A stretch of DNA of 64,000 bases from contig NC_089583.1 in NCBI RefSeq assembly GCF_019320115.1, positions 74,851,368 to 74,915,367 of the forward strand, read 5' to 3'. The stretch's first letter is position 1; every line of letters starts with the position of its first letter. The notes under the pieces were generated by a model, which was given only the letters and a program-made list of their open reading frames with translations, searched no databases and had not been told where the DNA came from. Of this stretch, positions 11,950-23,487 are shown piece by piece. The stretch is from Miscanthus floridulus (lineage: Eukaryota > Streptophyta > Magnoliopsida > Poales > Poaceae). Position numbers and translations under genes: made by a program.

Positions 11950-11954
11950 ACTAC
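11950..11954 (+). repeat. Target-site duplication ACTAC, left of element A (copy 1)
   Basis: ACTAC directly precedes the LTR start and recurs at 21181-21185 directly after the 3' LTR. Five bases is the usual gypsy target-site length. The C LTR continues across it, as shown by the uninterrupted solo LTR near 23660. Confidence 0.9.
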
Positions 11955-14900
11955 TATAACACCCTAAAAATTGCCTCTTTTGAAATAGAGTTAAAATGAT
12001 TTATTCATGAATTTTGTGCACATGAAATATAGGAAAATAAAATTTTTCATTGATTTAAAATTCAACATAAGGTAGTAACATGTGTGAGCATACATGCTGT
12101 TGCATTTTATTTATTGTGATGAATGGTGTGATCCAAACTCCAAAGTAATTTGGAATGCTTTTGAAATGAAATTAAAAATAGCTTTGAAATAAAAGGAAAG
12201 AAAGAAAAGGAATTAGAAAATGTAAGAACTTAAAAAGTTAATTTCAGAAAACATACCCAAAATTGGTTTATTTATGTTTGAATTAAAAAGAGTATTTTAA
12301 ATCATATTTATACTTGATTGCATCATATTTGAAATTGTTTTGAATTAATAAAAGAAAAAGAATTGAAAAAGAAATTGATTTGGAAAAACACTCTTTCTTC
12401 CCTTCTAGCCCAACTCTCGGCCTCCTTCGTGCTCTCGGCCCAGCAACCGGCCTGGCCTGCTGGCCAGCCTAGCCGCACTCCCCCTCCTTCTCCCCTTTCC
12501 TCTGTTCGCGTCCAACAGCTCACCGGCGCCAGCCATCCACCGCTCCCGAGCGCTATCCATGATGCCGACGCGCCCGTGAGCACCGCCGTACTCCCCCATG
12601 CCCATAGGTAACTCTGATTTCACATTTTGGTCATGGATTGCTCGGATTCTCCTTCACCCGCATCTTCCTCTTTCTCTAGCCATCGCCGTCATCGACGACC
12701 GTGCCCTCGGAGCCTTCCTGGACGCCAAGCTCCCTTCCAATCGATTCGCAGTGAGATTCTTCACCTCTCCATGCCCTCCGTTCCTCAAATAGCGCACTAG
12801 AACGCCATTTCGACAAGCGTCCGAGCCACCAGTCATGGCGCCGTCGTGGACTCAGTACATCACCACGTTCCCTCGCCTCGGTAGCACCTCCACCATGTTC
12901 ACCATGTTTCGTAGATCATCCATGTGCTCTTTGTTTCGATCGTGGGAGTCCCGAGCACCATTCCGACAACTGCCGGCAATGGCAGGCTCGCTGGAGGTGC
13001 CCTATAGCCGCCGTAGGTACTCTCGTGCGCCCTGCGCCATCAGATCTTAAAGGAACGGCCAGGATTACAACGTACCTGTTCGATACATAACCGGTCCACC
13101 AGACCCGTGAACTCAGTGCACCGTGCCAAGTCAGCGCACGTCCACCACACGCATGGTGTACCGCCCAATCCCTGGCCACCACGTGTCGCCTGGTCAGCAG
13201 CCACAGTCAACATCCAGTCAAGCCGCGCATGTTTTGCAGTAAACCCCTAGGTTTCCAGTTAATTAACCCACAATCCAAATCAGTTCAAAAGATTTCTTTT
13301 AGGTCCTGTTTTCTTCTATTTTAGCCCCTGTAGTTTTGAGAATTAGTGCGCGCAGTCCAAAATCCGTTTAAATTCAAATTCTGAATTGTTTTAATTCAAA
13401 AATGAGTTTTAGATATTTACAGAAATGCCACTGAACCTTATTTCATGCGTAACTTTTGTGTTTTAAGTCCGATTTTACCCTTTCAAATTGTGTTAGGACC
13501 GTATTTACATTTTCTATGTGTTTATACAACTATTAGGCATGTTTTCAACACTTGAAATTCATGAGTAGATTTAATCTATTAATTAACCAAAGTAAAACTT
13601 GTTTAAATCATAACTTATTCATTTTAACACCGAAATAGTCCGTTCAAGTTGCGTTTGTTTCATAACGATAAAATCTATGCATTGGTAATGATGTTTACTA
13701 TATTACTATTTCATGAAAATCATGGTTTAAATTATATCTTGATTAATGATTATGCAACTGGGTTTTATACATAAAATATAATATGTTTTACTTTTGTTTT
13801 ATAATTTAAATCTAAAATTGACTTAATTCAATCCATATTATTTATAAAATATCTTTTATATATGAATTCATATGGTTAACATAAAAGAAGCCTATAGTTT
13901 TCTTTTCCACGAATTAAGCAAATCTCTCGGTAGTTGTAACTTTTCAACTGTAGCTCCGATTAGCGTGCCTCTCGCGACTGTGTGATCGTAGCGATACGTA
14001 GAATCATATTTCAAACTCTTTTGCTTAGTTTTCTATGATTGGTGTACTATTCTGATATAGATGCAATTGTATGCTATGCATGTATGTGTACGGATGTTTG
14101 TGTGGTGTTCTACGAATTACGTCCAGTCGGTGAGATACACGTGGTGATCCAAAAGAAGAAGAAAGACGTGAAGATTAAAGCTTACCGAAGGATCGGTGTG
14201 TAAGGCAAGTATAGCATGGGACCATCCTTGTTACCTATTCACATTTAAACACTTAATTCATATTGCATGTGTCTACCTTGTTTGCCAATAAGGATATCCT
14301 AGATATTTGATAACTTATACCTTGATACCTTTGGGATATTGCATGGGATAGTTTTTGCTAGTGCTTAATCAAAATCATGATCTTGTAACTTGACTAATGG
14401 TATATGCAATAAACATTAAAATATGATTTTTTTAGTAACATGGAAACAGGGGGCTAGAGTGTTTATATGCTTCAGATTCCTCTCCCTAAGGACTTATCTG
14501 TAAGCGATCATCTGGGACTTATAGTACAGCTGCGAGGGCCACATGGCTCTGGCTTTTCCTTAGTATGAGGATCTTTTCTAGCTTGTTAGTGGTTACCTTT
14601 AAGGCATAGGGTATATTTCCTTTGCTGCTGGGAAGTGTGTACTGTGCTACGATGCCCACGTGTGCCACTCCTAGAGAGGGGCCACATACGCCTAGCGGCC
14701 CTAATTTGTTAGACAAATCCTTTCAAAGGCTTCATAGTGAACCCTGCCGACCTTCCTTGGAAGTGGGTCAAGAGATTAGCTACCTCGGGTGAAAGGGTAA
14801 ATCCCGACTCACAGTGAACGTGTACAACCTCTGTAGAGTGTAAAACTATTATAACAGTCGTGCTCACGGACACGAGCGGCCTTGGACCCTTATGGAATAG

Positions 14901-15418
14901 AGATGATCACTAATGGATAATGATGATGCTAATAATTTATTGTTTATGCTATACATTATTCATGTTTACCTGATCATGTGTTTATGGGAATGATAAATTC
15001 TTTGCCACCCAACTGCTTAAAAAGATGATCTATTAAAGCTCATCGCAGTTAAACCAGTGTCAGCCTTTTTGAGCCTCATGAACCCCATGATATAATTGTT
15101 AAGTATGACATGTACTTATGCTTGTTTTACGTTTCTATACATTGGTTAAAAATCCCAGATGGGTACCAGATTGCCAGTCTAGAGGAGTTAGTGTTGTGGT
15201 CAACCAGTCAGTCGTCCCTGTGGATTTGGAGTCTTTGCCTAAAGATCGGAGTTGACTTTGCGCTGTCTATACTCTGAGGGTACTTTTCTTTTACTAATAC
15301 ATTATGTAATAGGTATTGTCTCTTGATATTACCCTTATTTGTGGCTATATATGAGATTTGACTTCCTAGGCTCACATATAGTGCGTATCTGGTTTTGTCT
15401 TTAAAACTGGGTGCTATA
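11955..15418 (+). repeat. 5' LTR of element A (copy 1)
   Basis: It is 3464 bases long. It starts TATAACACCC, where copy 2 has the standard TGTAACACCC, and ends GGGTGCTATA where the 3' LTR has GGGTGCTACA. AT-rich flanks surround a GC-rich core at about 12400-13200. The length equals that of copy 2's 5' LTR. Confidence 0.9.
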
Positions 15419-15421
15419 AAG

Positions 15422-15433
15422 TGGTATCAGAGC
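15422..15433 (+). other. Primer-binding site of element A (copy 1)
   Basis: TGGTATCAGAGC is complementary to the 3' end of plant initiator methionine tRNA and lies three bases after the LTR. It marks where minus-strand cDNA synthesis would start. Confidence 0.92.
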
Positions 15434-15610
15434 AATGCTGACTGTAGGACGCAAGCCTAGTTAGAACTGGATGTTTTAGCATGCTTTTATCTTGCTTAGT
15501 TCTTGTTTTCTCTCCAACCTTGCTATTTGCTAAAATTTATGCTCACTTCAGCCTCTGTCTATTATGAAAACTTTGTCTCTATTCTCAATCCTCTATCTTT
15601 GTCTATATAG

Positions 15611-16816
15611 ATGGATCGTAATGAGGAGACCACCGGTATCAAAGGTCAGGAGGACCAAGCTACGTTATCCTTGACTGCATTCAACAAGGAGAAGTTTGTA
15701 GCTATGCAACAACAAGCACCAGAAGGAATGACTCAACCTAGGAGTTTTCAACAGTGCTTGCCATAAGGTCAAACCAACATACCAAAGGGACCAGTGAAGA
15801 GACAAGCAACAGAAGCTTGGAGGAATATGAAGTCCAATGAAGATGTTGGAAGGATGACACATGAATGGCAGGATCACCCACAACAGAAGCAAGAACAGAA
15901 GGTTCAGAAGAAATAGGAGCAAGGAAGTAAAACAAAGAGAAACTACATCAAATGAAGATTGAATAATGTGGATATGACTACTACTCATGGAGCTAAGGAG
16001 GTTGTGTATGGTTTCATTCCAGTAAACTCAGCTTCTGCCATAGTGCTATTTGATCCTAGAGCTTCACATTCGTTTATCTCTAGTGCATACGTAAAGGAAC
16101 ATAAGATAACTATGCTTCCAATGAGGAAACCAGTGATAGTTAAGTCCCTAGGAGGAGCAATGAAGGCAAACCGCATATGCCCAAGAGTTAGTCTTAACAT
16201 CAAAGGAGTAAAATTTGAAGCAAACCTTATTGTATTAGAGTTAGTGGACAATGATGTTATTCTTAGAATGGGATGGATGTCAACATGTAAAGGAGTGATC
16301 AAGTATGCCCAGCGTTCGATGCTTCTAACCACACCGTTAGGAGAAAGAATTGAGTATGAAGGTATTCAGCCTGTACCCGAGGACAATGTGGATAAGAAGA
16401 GAAGGGAGGTCTCACCAGAGTCAAAATCAGGAAGAAATCAACATTCGAGTTCTATTACAATGTCACATCCAGCTCCAATCCCTAGTCAGTTAAACTTGGA
16501 CTCTAAAGAATTAGAAGTTTCTCAAGCTAAGGTTACTCCACTCTTTCCACATGAGGTATGTATAGATGGGTGGACAATCACCTACACAGAGTTTCAACCC
16601 CGAAAGATCAAGCGAGCTAAAAAGCGGTCTAGTCAAACAAAGATGAATTTACAGAGTCAGCAAGCTAACAATACTCTAAGCAATAATTCTATGGAGTATG
16701 ACATCACTAAAGATCCAACTAAGAGAAAGTGTTATCATTGCCAGCAGGAAGGACATTATGTTAAATCTTGCCCACAGAAGGATCAACAATTATGCCATGG
16801 AGGTAGCCAGAGTTAG
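15611..16816 (+). pseudogene. Gag/protease-like polyprotein of element A (copy 1)
   Basis: An ATG at 15611 opens a frame that reaches TAG 16814-16816, about 400 codons, broken by TAG after QQCLP (about 15764), TAG after QKK (about 15914) and TGA before RLNN (about 15953). From 15959 it is open for 285 codons. A retropepsin-like segment (VLFDPRASHSFIS) lies near 16040, but the catalytic D-S/T-G is D-P-R, so activity is unlikely. A CCHC zinc knuckle (CYHCQQEGHYVKSCP) lies near 16731. Protease before knuckle is the reverse of the usual gag order. No capsid domain is recognised. Confidence 0.8.
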
Positions 16817-16952
16817 GTCAATACAGGACTACCACCAGCAAGCGATGGTGACACACAATACAAAGGAAGCCCATGATGAAATTGATGTAGTGGATGATGT
16901 GTCACTCCCATGCGAGAGATGTCCCTGTAATCATGCCATTTTTAAGAATTAG
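16698..16952 (+). pseudogene. Second, overlapping reading frame of element A (copy 1)
   Basis: A frame shifted by +1 relative to the gag/protease frame is open to a TAG at 16950. It overlaps the zinc-knuckle region and continues past its stop with MEVARVRS and an acidic stretch ending near CERCP. The related minus-strand frame in element B (39855-39661) also has MEVARVRS. This is either the true C-terminus reached through a frameshift or an old indel. I cannot name a function. Confidence 0.4.
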
Positions 16953-17690
16953 GAATTTGTGCCCCTTATGTAATAAAAACGATAGTATCGCAAGTTGAGT
17001 CCATGATTAAGTTGTGCATCTTTAAGTGTTTTGTTGAATTGTCATTATGCTTATGATTGTTTTGAATCTTTGTAATGATTACAATGATCTTGTTGGGTGT
17101 TCCAACAATTTCATTTAGTTCATAGGTTTAAGGTATAAGGATTAATGAAATAAATAGTTGGGTTACGGTTTTTCTTCGGTGTTTCCTATCCCGTCTTCGA
17201 AGCTGTCTATCTTTATCGGTTCATATCTCTAATTTTGGACGATCAAAAGTCATGAGGAATTTCTGGACAACAGTAGACTTCAATCACAAGACGATGCAAG
17301 CTATGCTTTGGTATCCCCTACTTTACCTTATCTTAAGGGGGTAGCCAAGTTGAGGAATTTGCAAAATGAAGTGTCCTATGTTCTAGTTTGCGCAGCGGAA
17401 GCGTGGTGGTACCCAAAGATTCAAGAGGAAGCTCTGTTGGATGGTGAACATATGAGGAAAAGAGAATTATGGCCTAGTGATTAGGGTTACCTGAGAGTTG
17501 TTCAAGGTACCTGTCAAAATTTTGGAATTAGTTAGGCAAATTACTTGGAGTAAGATTCAAATGTATGTGAAGTAAGACGGAATTCTTATCAAGACGATGG
17601 AATTACACGAGGAAGTAAAGAACAATCCAAGGATGGAGTATTCCCATCTCTTAGTCGATGTCTTCCGAATCTCGAGAACAAGATTCATCT
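16953..17690 (+). other. Non-coding 3' internal region of element A (copy 1)
   Basis: No reading frame of note is visible. Between 17255 and 17485 an interrupted frame (SYALVSPTLPYLKGVAKL) is recognisable in both copies and, inverted, in B at 39014-38757, so it may be remnant coding sequence. The region ends at the polypurine tract. Confidence 0.55.
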
Positions 17691-17705
17691 TAAGGGGGGT
17701 AGAAT
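17691..17705 (+). other. Polypurine tract of element A (copy 1)
   Basis: TAAGGGGGGTAGAAT lies immediately before the 3' LTR start and would prime plus-strand synthesis. The same motif in reverse complement precedes the B LTR at about 37739-37752. Confidence 0.85.
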
Positions 17706-20700
17706 TGTAACACCCTAAAAATTGCCTCTTTTGAAATAGAGTTAAAATGATTTATTCATGAATTTTGTGCACATGAAATATAGGAAAATAAAATTTTTCA
17801 TTAATTTAAAATTCAACATAAAGTAGTAACATGTGTGAGCATACATGTTGTTGCATTTTATTTATTGTGATGAATGGTGTGATCCAAACTCCAAAGTAAT
17901 TTGGAATGCTTTTGAAATGAAATTAAAAATGGCTTTGAAATAAAAGGAAAGAAAGAAAAGGAATTAGAAAATGTAAGAACTTAAAAAGTTAATTTCAAAA
18001 AACATACCCAAAATTGGTTCATTTATGTTTGAATTAAAAAGTGTATTTTAAATCATATTTATACTTGATTGGATCATATTTGAAATTGTTTTGAATTACG
18101 AAAAGAAAAAGAAATTGATTTGGAAAAACTCCCTTTCTTCCCTTCTAGCCCAACTCCCGGCCTCCTTCGTGCTCTCGGCCTAGCAATCGGCCTAGCCTGC
18201 CGGCCAGCCCAGCCACACTCCCCCTCCTTCTCCCCTTTCCTCTGCTCGCGTCCAATAGCTCACCGCCGCCGGCCATCCACCGCTCCCGAGCGCTATCCAC
18301 GATGCCGACGCGCCCATGAGCACCGCCGTACTCGCCCACGCCCATAGGTAACTCCGATTTCGCATTTTGGTCATGGATTGCTTGGATTCTCCTTCACCTA
18401 CATCTTCCTCTTTCTACCGCCATCGCCGCCATCGATGACCGTGCCCTCGGAGCCTTCCTAGACGCCAAGCTCCCTTCCAATCGATTCGCAGTGAGATTCT
18501 TCACCTCTCCATGCCCTCTGTTCCTCAAATAGCGCACTAGAATGCCATTTTGGCAAGCGTCCGAGCCACCAGTCATGGCGCCGCTGTGGACTCAGTACCT
18601 CACCATGTTCCCTCGCCTCAGTAGCGCCTCCACCGTGTTCACCATGTTCTATAGATCATCCCTGTGCTCTTTGTTTCGATCGTGGGAGTCCCAAGCACCA
18701 TCCCGATGACCGCCGCCAAGCTCGGCTCGCCGCCGACAATGGCAGGCTCACCGGAGGTGCCCTGTAGCCGCCGTAGGTACTCCCGTGCGCCCTGCGCCGT
18801 CAGATCTTAAAGGAATGGCCAGGATTACAACGTACCTGTTCGGTACATAACCGGTCCACTGGACCCGTGAACTCGGTGCACCGCGCCAAGTCAGCGCGTG
18901 TCCACCACACGCGTGGTGCACCGCCCAATCCTCGGCCGCCATGTGTCGCCTGGTCAGCAGCCACAGTCAACATCCAGTCAAGCCGCGCACATTTTGCAGT
19001 AAAGCCCCTAGGTTTCCAGTTAAATAACCCGCGATCCAAATCAGTACAAAAGGATTTCTTTTAGGTCCTGTTTTCTTCTGTTTTAGCCCCTATAGTTTTG
19101 AGAATTAGTGCGTGTAGTCCAAAATCCGTTTAAATTCATATTCTTAATTGTTTTAATTAAAAAATGAGTTTGAGATATTTATAGAAATGCCACTGAACCT
19201 TATTTCATGTGTAACTTTTGCGTTTTAAGTCCGATTTGTCCCGTTCAAATTGCGTTAGGACCGTATTTACGTTTTCTACGTGTTTATACAACTGTTAGGC
19301 ATGTTTTCAACACTTGAAATTCATGAGTAGATTTAATCTATTAATTAACCAAAGTAAAACTTGTTTAAATCATAACTTATTCATTTTAACACCGAAATAG
19401 TCCGTTCAAGTTGCGTTTGTTTCATAACGACGAAATCTACGCATTGGTAATGATGTTTACTATATTACTATTTCATGAAAATCATGGTTTAAATTATATC
19501 TTGATTAATGATTATGCAACTGGGTTTTATACATAAAATATAATATGTTTTACTTTTGTTTTATAATTTAAATCTAAAATTGACTTAATTCAATCCATAT
19601 TATTTATAAAATATCTTTTATATATGAATTCATACGGTTAACATAAAAGAAGCCTGTAGTTTTCTTTTCCATGAATTTAGCAAATCTCTCGGTAGTTGTA
19701 ACTTTTCAACTGTAGCTCCGATTAGCGTGCCTCTCGTGACTGTGTGATCGTAGTGATACGTAGAATCGTGTTTCAAACTTTTTTGCTTATTTTTCTATGA
19801 TTGGTATACTATTCTGATATAGACGCAATTGTATTCTATGCATGTATGTGTATGGATGTTTGTGTGGTGTTCTACGAATTACGTCCAGTCGGTGAGATAC
19901 ACGTGGTGATCCAAAAGAAGAAGAAGGACGTGAAGATTAAAGCTTACCGAAGGATCGGTGTGTAAGGCAAGTATAGCATGGGACCATCCTTGTTACCTAT
20001 TCACATTTAAATACTTAATTCATATTGCATGTGTCTATCTTGTTTGCCAATAAGGATATCCTAGATATTTGATAACTTGTACCTTGATACCTTTGGGATA
20101 TTGCATGGGATAGTTTTTGCTAGTGCTTAATCAAAACCATGATCTTATAACTTGACTAATGGTATATGTAATAAACATTAAAACATGACTTTTTAGTAAC
20201 ATGGAAACAGGGGGCTGGAGTGTTTATATGCTTCAGATTCCTCTCCCTAAGGACTTATCTGTAAGCGATCATCCGGGACTTACAGTATAGCTGTGAGGGC
20301 CATATGGCTCTGGCTTTAGCTCAGTATGAGGATCTTTTTCTAGCTTGTTAGTGGTTACCTTTCAGGTGTAGGGTATGTTTCCGTTGCTGCTGGGAAGTGT
20401 GTACCATGCTGCGATGCCCACGCGTGCCACTCCTAGAGAGGGGCCACATATGCCTAGCGGCCCTAACTTGTTAGGCGAATCCTTTGAAAGGCTTCATAGT
20501 GAACCCTGCCGATCTTCCTTGGAAGTGGGTCAAGAGATTAGCTACCTCGGGCGAAAGGGTAAATGACGACTCACTGTGAACGTGTACAACCTCTGCAGAG
20601 TGTAAAACTGTTATAACAGCCGTGCTCATGGACACGAGCGGCCTTGGACCCTTATGGAATAGAGATGATCACTAATGGATAATGATGATGCTAATAATTG

Positions 20701-21180
20701 ATTGTTTATGCTATACATTATTCATGTTTACCTGATCATGTGTTTATGGGAATGATAAATTCTTTGCCACCCAACTGCTTAAAAAGATGATCTATTAAAG
20801 CTAATCGCAGTTAAACCAGTGTCAGCCTTTTTGAGCCTCATGAACCCCATGATATAATTGTTAAGTACGACATGTACTTACGCTTGTTTTACTTTTCTAT
20901 ACATTGGATAAAAATCCTGAATGGGTACCAGATTGCTAGTCTGGAGGAGTTAGTCTTATGGTCAACCAGTTAGTCGTCCCTGTGGATTTAGAGTCTTGGC
21001 CTGAAGATCGGAGTTGACTTTCCGCTGTCTATACTCTGAGGGTACTTTTCTTTTACTAATACGTTATGTAATAGGTATTGTCTCTTGATATTACCCTTAT
21101 TTATGGCTATATGTGAGATTTGACTTTATAGGCTCACATATAGTGCGTATTTGGTTTTGTCTTTACAACCGGGTGCTACA
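17706..21180 (+). repeat. 3' LTR of element A (copy 1)
   Basis: It is 3475 bases long, with intact TGTAACACCC start and GGGTGCTACA end. It differs from the 5' LTR by about 1% in AT-rich stretches to over 8% in the GC-rich core. Its diagnostic variants (for example CTGCCGGCCAGCCCAGCC near 18197) are shared with the 3' LTR of copy 2, not with the 5' LTR. Confidence 0.92.
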
Positions 21181-21185
21181 ACTAC

Positions 21186-21342
21186 GAACTTTCAATGCTA
21201 GTGATATGAGCGGCAGCAACGAACTGGACATAGGGACATTCTGCCCAAACCAGTATAAACCTCGTGTCCTCTTAGCATACCATCCAAGCCAAACGCGTAA
21301 TACTAGAAATTTACTTGTTGGTGGCAACTCGAAGCACCGACA
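21186..21342 (+). repeat. 3' LTR of element C, right part after element A
   Basis: From GAACTTTCAATGCTAG to GAAGCACCGACA it aligns with 23665-23821 of the solo C LTR. This confirms that A inserted inside the C LTR and that the LTR ends CCGACA. Confidence 0.88.
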
Positions 21343-22127
21343 ATAGCCATATTATGATTATTAAATCTATGCTTTATCTATAACTAAGTTATACAAGATC
21401 CAATGAGTATCAAATTTTTACTATAGTTCAAGCATATAATAATTAGCCCACCATAAAAATTTCACCACAATTAGACAATAGAAGCTACAGCTATGAGTTA
21501 TTCCAATTAATTATAGAAAAGTATAGATCTAAAGCTACACCAAAAACTTTATACTAAAGAATACTATATTATATATTCACTGTATAGACCTACTTATGTG
21601 GAGTCGAACAAAATTAGATTTTCCATTTTATGATTTTTCTGTGATTTACTATGATTTTTCAAAGATTTAACGGAAATAAATAAAAAAGAAAATATAAAAC
21701 CACCGTCGTTGTAGCAAAACCACTGTCCAAAACCACCTGGGGGTTATTTGACCAGTTTTAGAGAGTTCATGGGGTAGAAAATTTGGTTTTATAGTTTAGG
21801 GGTGAAGTAGTCCACTCTAAATAGTTGAGGGAGTTATGTAGACTTTTTTCTTTTGACATTTGAGTGGCAATATTAGTGGAGTAATAACATGTTCCATTTA
21901 GATGAATGATTATTAGGTTCAGTCCACACGCTTGGCTTGAGCAATATGAAGGCTATGGAAGAGGTGGCTAGTAATGAAGTGCAAGAGCTTGAGATGAGAG
22001 GAGAAGATGGAGATAGATGGAGTTGAAGGAAAAGTCCGAAGGCAATGGTATAATAAGCTATATGGCTTTTATTTTCACTGGCCCAAACTGTGTAGAGAAG
22101 TGAATGGATGGTTTTATGATAGATAGC
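21343..22127. other. AT-rich unassigned spacer
   Basis: No gene or complete element is recognised. The part from about 21740 to 21860 (TTTAGAGAGTTCATGGGGTA and following) resembles the ends of some grass Mutator-like elements, but I see no partner end or target duplication. It could also be the continuation of the E LTR beyond element C. Confidence 0.4.
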
Positions 22128-22229
22128 TATCGGGGACCAGTAGCAGGGTACCCGAAGAGGAGGAACTAATAACCATCAATATTGATTCGTCCGAGCAGTC
22201 AAGAGCGCGACTACAGCTCCAACCGAACC

Positions 22230-23060
22230 CCAGGTGCACGAACTCCTCCTCGCCTTACCCCTGAGGGTTGGCTCCGCCTCGCTCGACACTGAGGCTGTAG
22301 ACTCTACCTAACTTGACCCCTGAGGGTTGGCTCTGCCTCGCCCAACCCCTGAGGGTTGCCTCCGCCTCGCCCGACACTGAGGCCGCAGGCTTCGCCTGAC
22401 CTGACCCCTAAGGGTTGGCCCCACCTCGCCCGACCTTTGAAGGTGGCTCCACCTCGCCCGACACCGAGGCCACGGGCTCCGCCTTGCCCGACCCCTGAGG
22501 GTTGGGTCCACCTCGCCCGACACTGAGGCCGTGGGCTCCACCTCGCCCGACACCGAGGCCGTGGGCTCCGCCTCGCCTGACCCCTGAGGGTGGCTCTACC
22601 TCGCCCGACACTGAGTCCATGGGCTCCGCCACACCCGACTCTTGAGGGTTGGCTCCACCTCGCCCGACACTGAGGCTACGGGCTCCACCTCGCCTGACCC
22701 CTGAGGGCGGGCTCCGCCTCGCCCGACAACGAGGCTGTGGGCTCTGCCTCGCCCGACACCGAGGCCACATGCTCTACCTCGCCTGACCCCTGAGGTTGGC
22801 TCTGCCTTGCCCGACACTAAGGTCGTAGGTTCCACCTCGACCGACCCCTAGGGGCAGGCTCCGCCTCACCCAACACCGAGACCGTGGGCTTCGCCTCGCC
22901 TAGCCTCTAAATGCTGGCTCTGCTCGCCTGACCCTTGGGTTTGGTCTTTGCCTCACCTGAGCCTTGGGTTTGCACTCTGCCTCGCCCCGGCCTCTTGGGA
23001 GGAACTCCGCCTCACCCGACCCTAAGGCCGGGGGCTCTATTTCGCCCGACGGAGACCCAT
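22230..23060 (+). repeat. GC-rich tandem repeats in the solo C LTR
   Basis: These are the same two alternating units of about 29-31 bases as at 10640-11330, with CCCGACACCGAGGCCGTGGG-type and CCTGACCCCTGAGGGTTGG-type cores, but a different number and order of units. CpG is better preserved here than at 10640. Confidence 0.8.
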
Positions 23061-23450
23061 ACGCCAGGTCCAAGCGTATGGGCCTATTTCAAAGCTCTGA
23101 CACCAGGAAGGAGACTGGCACGCCTCGATGTAACCTGCGACCACGATGGGCCATACCTGAGGGTTCACATTAGGAACAACGTCGGGCGTACCAGTGCTGT
23201 TTCTGCCTAACCCCTGTATGAACACTGACGGGTACGTCAGTTCACCATGACGTCTACCAGGATAGGGTGGAGCGCCATGATCGGCAAATGACGCCTGCGT
23301 ATGGTGCCAGTGATGGACAGGGCCACGACGTGAAGCTATCCCTGTTGACGTCTATAGGGTCGACGGGACCCGCATAGAAGAAAAGAAGGACCCAATGATC
23401 CTAGGGGACCACTTCTCCTTCTGACTCTCCTCTTTTCCCCCCGCTGTAAC

Positions 23451-23487
23451 CCCTGCTTTCCCTTGGCCTATAAAAGGGAAAGCAGGG
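23451..23487 (+). promoter_or_regulatory. LTR promoter hairpin with intact TATA box, solo C LTR
   Basis: Perfect 14-base arms, CCCTGCTTTCCCTT and AAGGGAAAGCAGGG, enclose the 9-base loop GGCCTATAA, so the TATA box (CTATAAAAG) straddles the loop and the right arm. Confidence 0.6.

Larger units (their letters stand above)
10533..11954 (+). repeat. 3' LTR of element C, left part (copy 1)
   Basis: It starts TGTCAAGGACC and aligns with the solo LTR at 22128-23821. The order is a short unique lead, GC-rich tandem repeats (10640-11330), a unique stretch, the TATA hairpin (11741-11777), and a 3' part ending at the ACTAC target site where A inserted. The LTR resumes after A at 21186. Confidence 0.85.
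1..19345 (+). repeat. Copy 1 of a 19.5-kb direct duplication
   Basis: This whole block reappears in the same order and orientation at 44498-64000. The offset is 44497 at the left edge and 44494 through most of the block, changing by a few bases at small indels. In two stretches counted by hand (about 400 bases of RNase H and 300 bases of the antisense gene) 9 and 8 differences were seen, so divergence is about 2-3%. The left edge lies outside the window, so the true length is unknown. Confidence 0.95.
11955..21180 (+). mobile_element. Element A: non-autonomous gypsy-like element with 3.5-kb LTRs (copy 1)
   Basis: A complete element of 9226 bases: two long LTRs, primer-binding site, a gag/protease-like reading frame, polypurine tract and matching ACTAC target sites. 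The internal part is only 2287 bases and has no RT, RNase H or integrase, so enzymes would have to come from another element. The primer-binding site matches initiator Met tRNA, as in many gypsy elements, and the polypurine tract resembles that of E. Element B is an inverted relative. Confidence 0.9.
4941..21342 (+). mobile_element. Element C: large gypsy-like element with antisense gene, split by element A (copy 1)
   Basis: The sequence between the E LTR and 11954 plus 21186-21342 belongs to one element. Its 3' LTR starts TGTCAAGGACC at 10533 and ends CCGACA at 21342, the inverted TGTCGG/CCGACA ends common in grass LTRs, and is split by A. The internal part has no gag or pol but carries an antisense spliced gene. 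A 5' LTR was not found, so the 5' end is truncated or lies outside what I recognise. A flanking segment is repeated inside it: 5270-5400 resembles 10190-10320. Confidence 0.7.

Noticed and set aside
12323..13182. Open frames on both strands in the GC core of the A LTR
   Set aside because: They differ in length and are broken by stops among the four LTR copies, and no domain was recognised. Kept only as a finding on composition.
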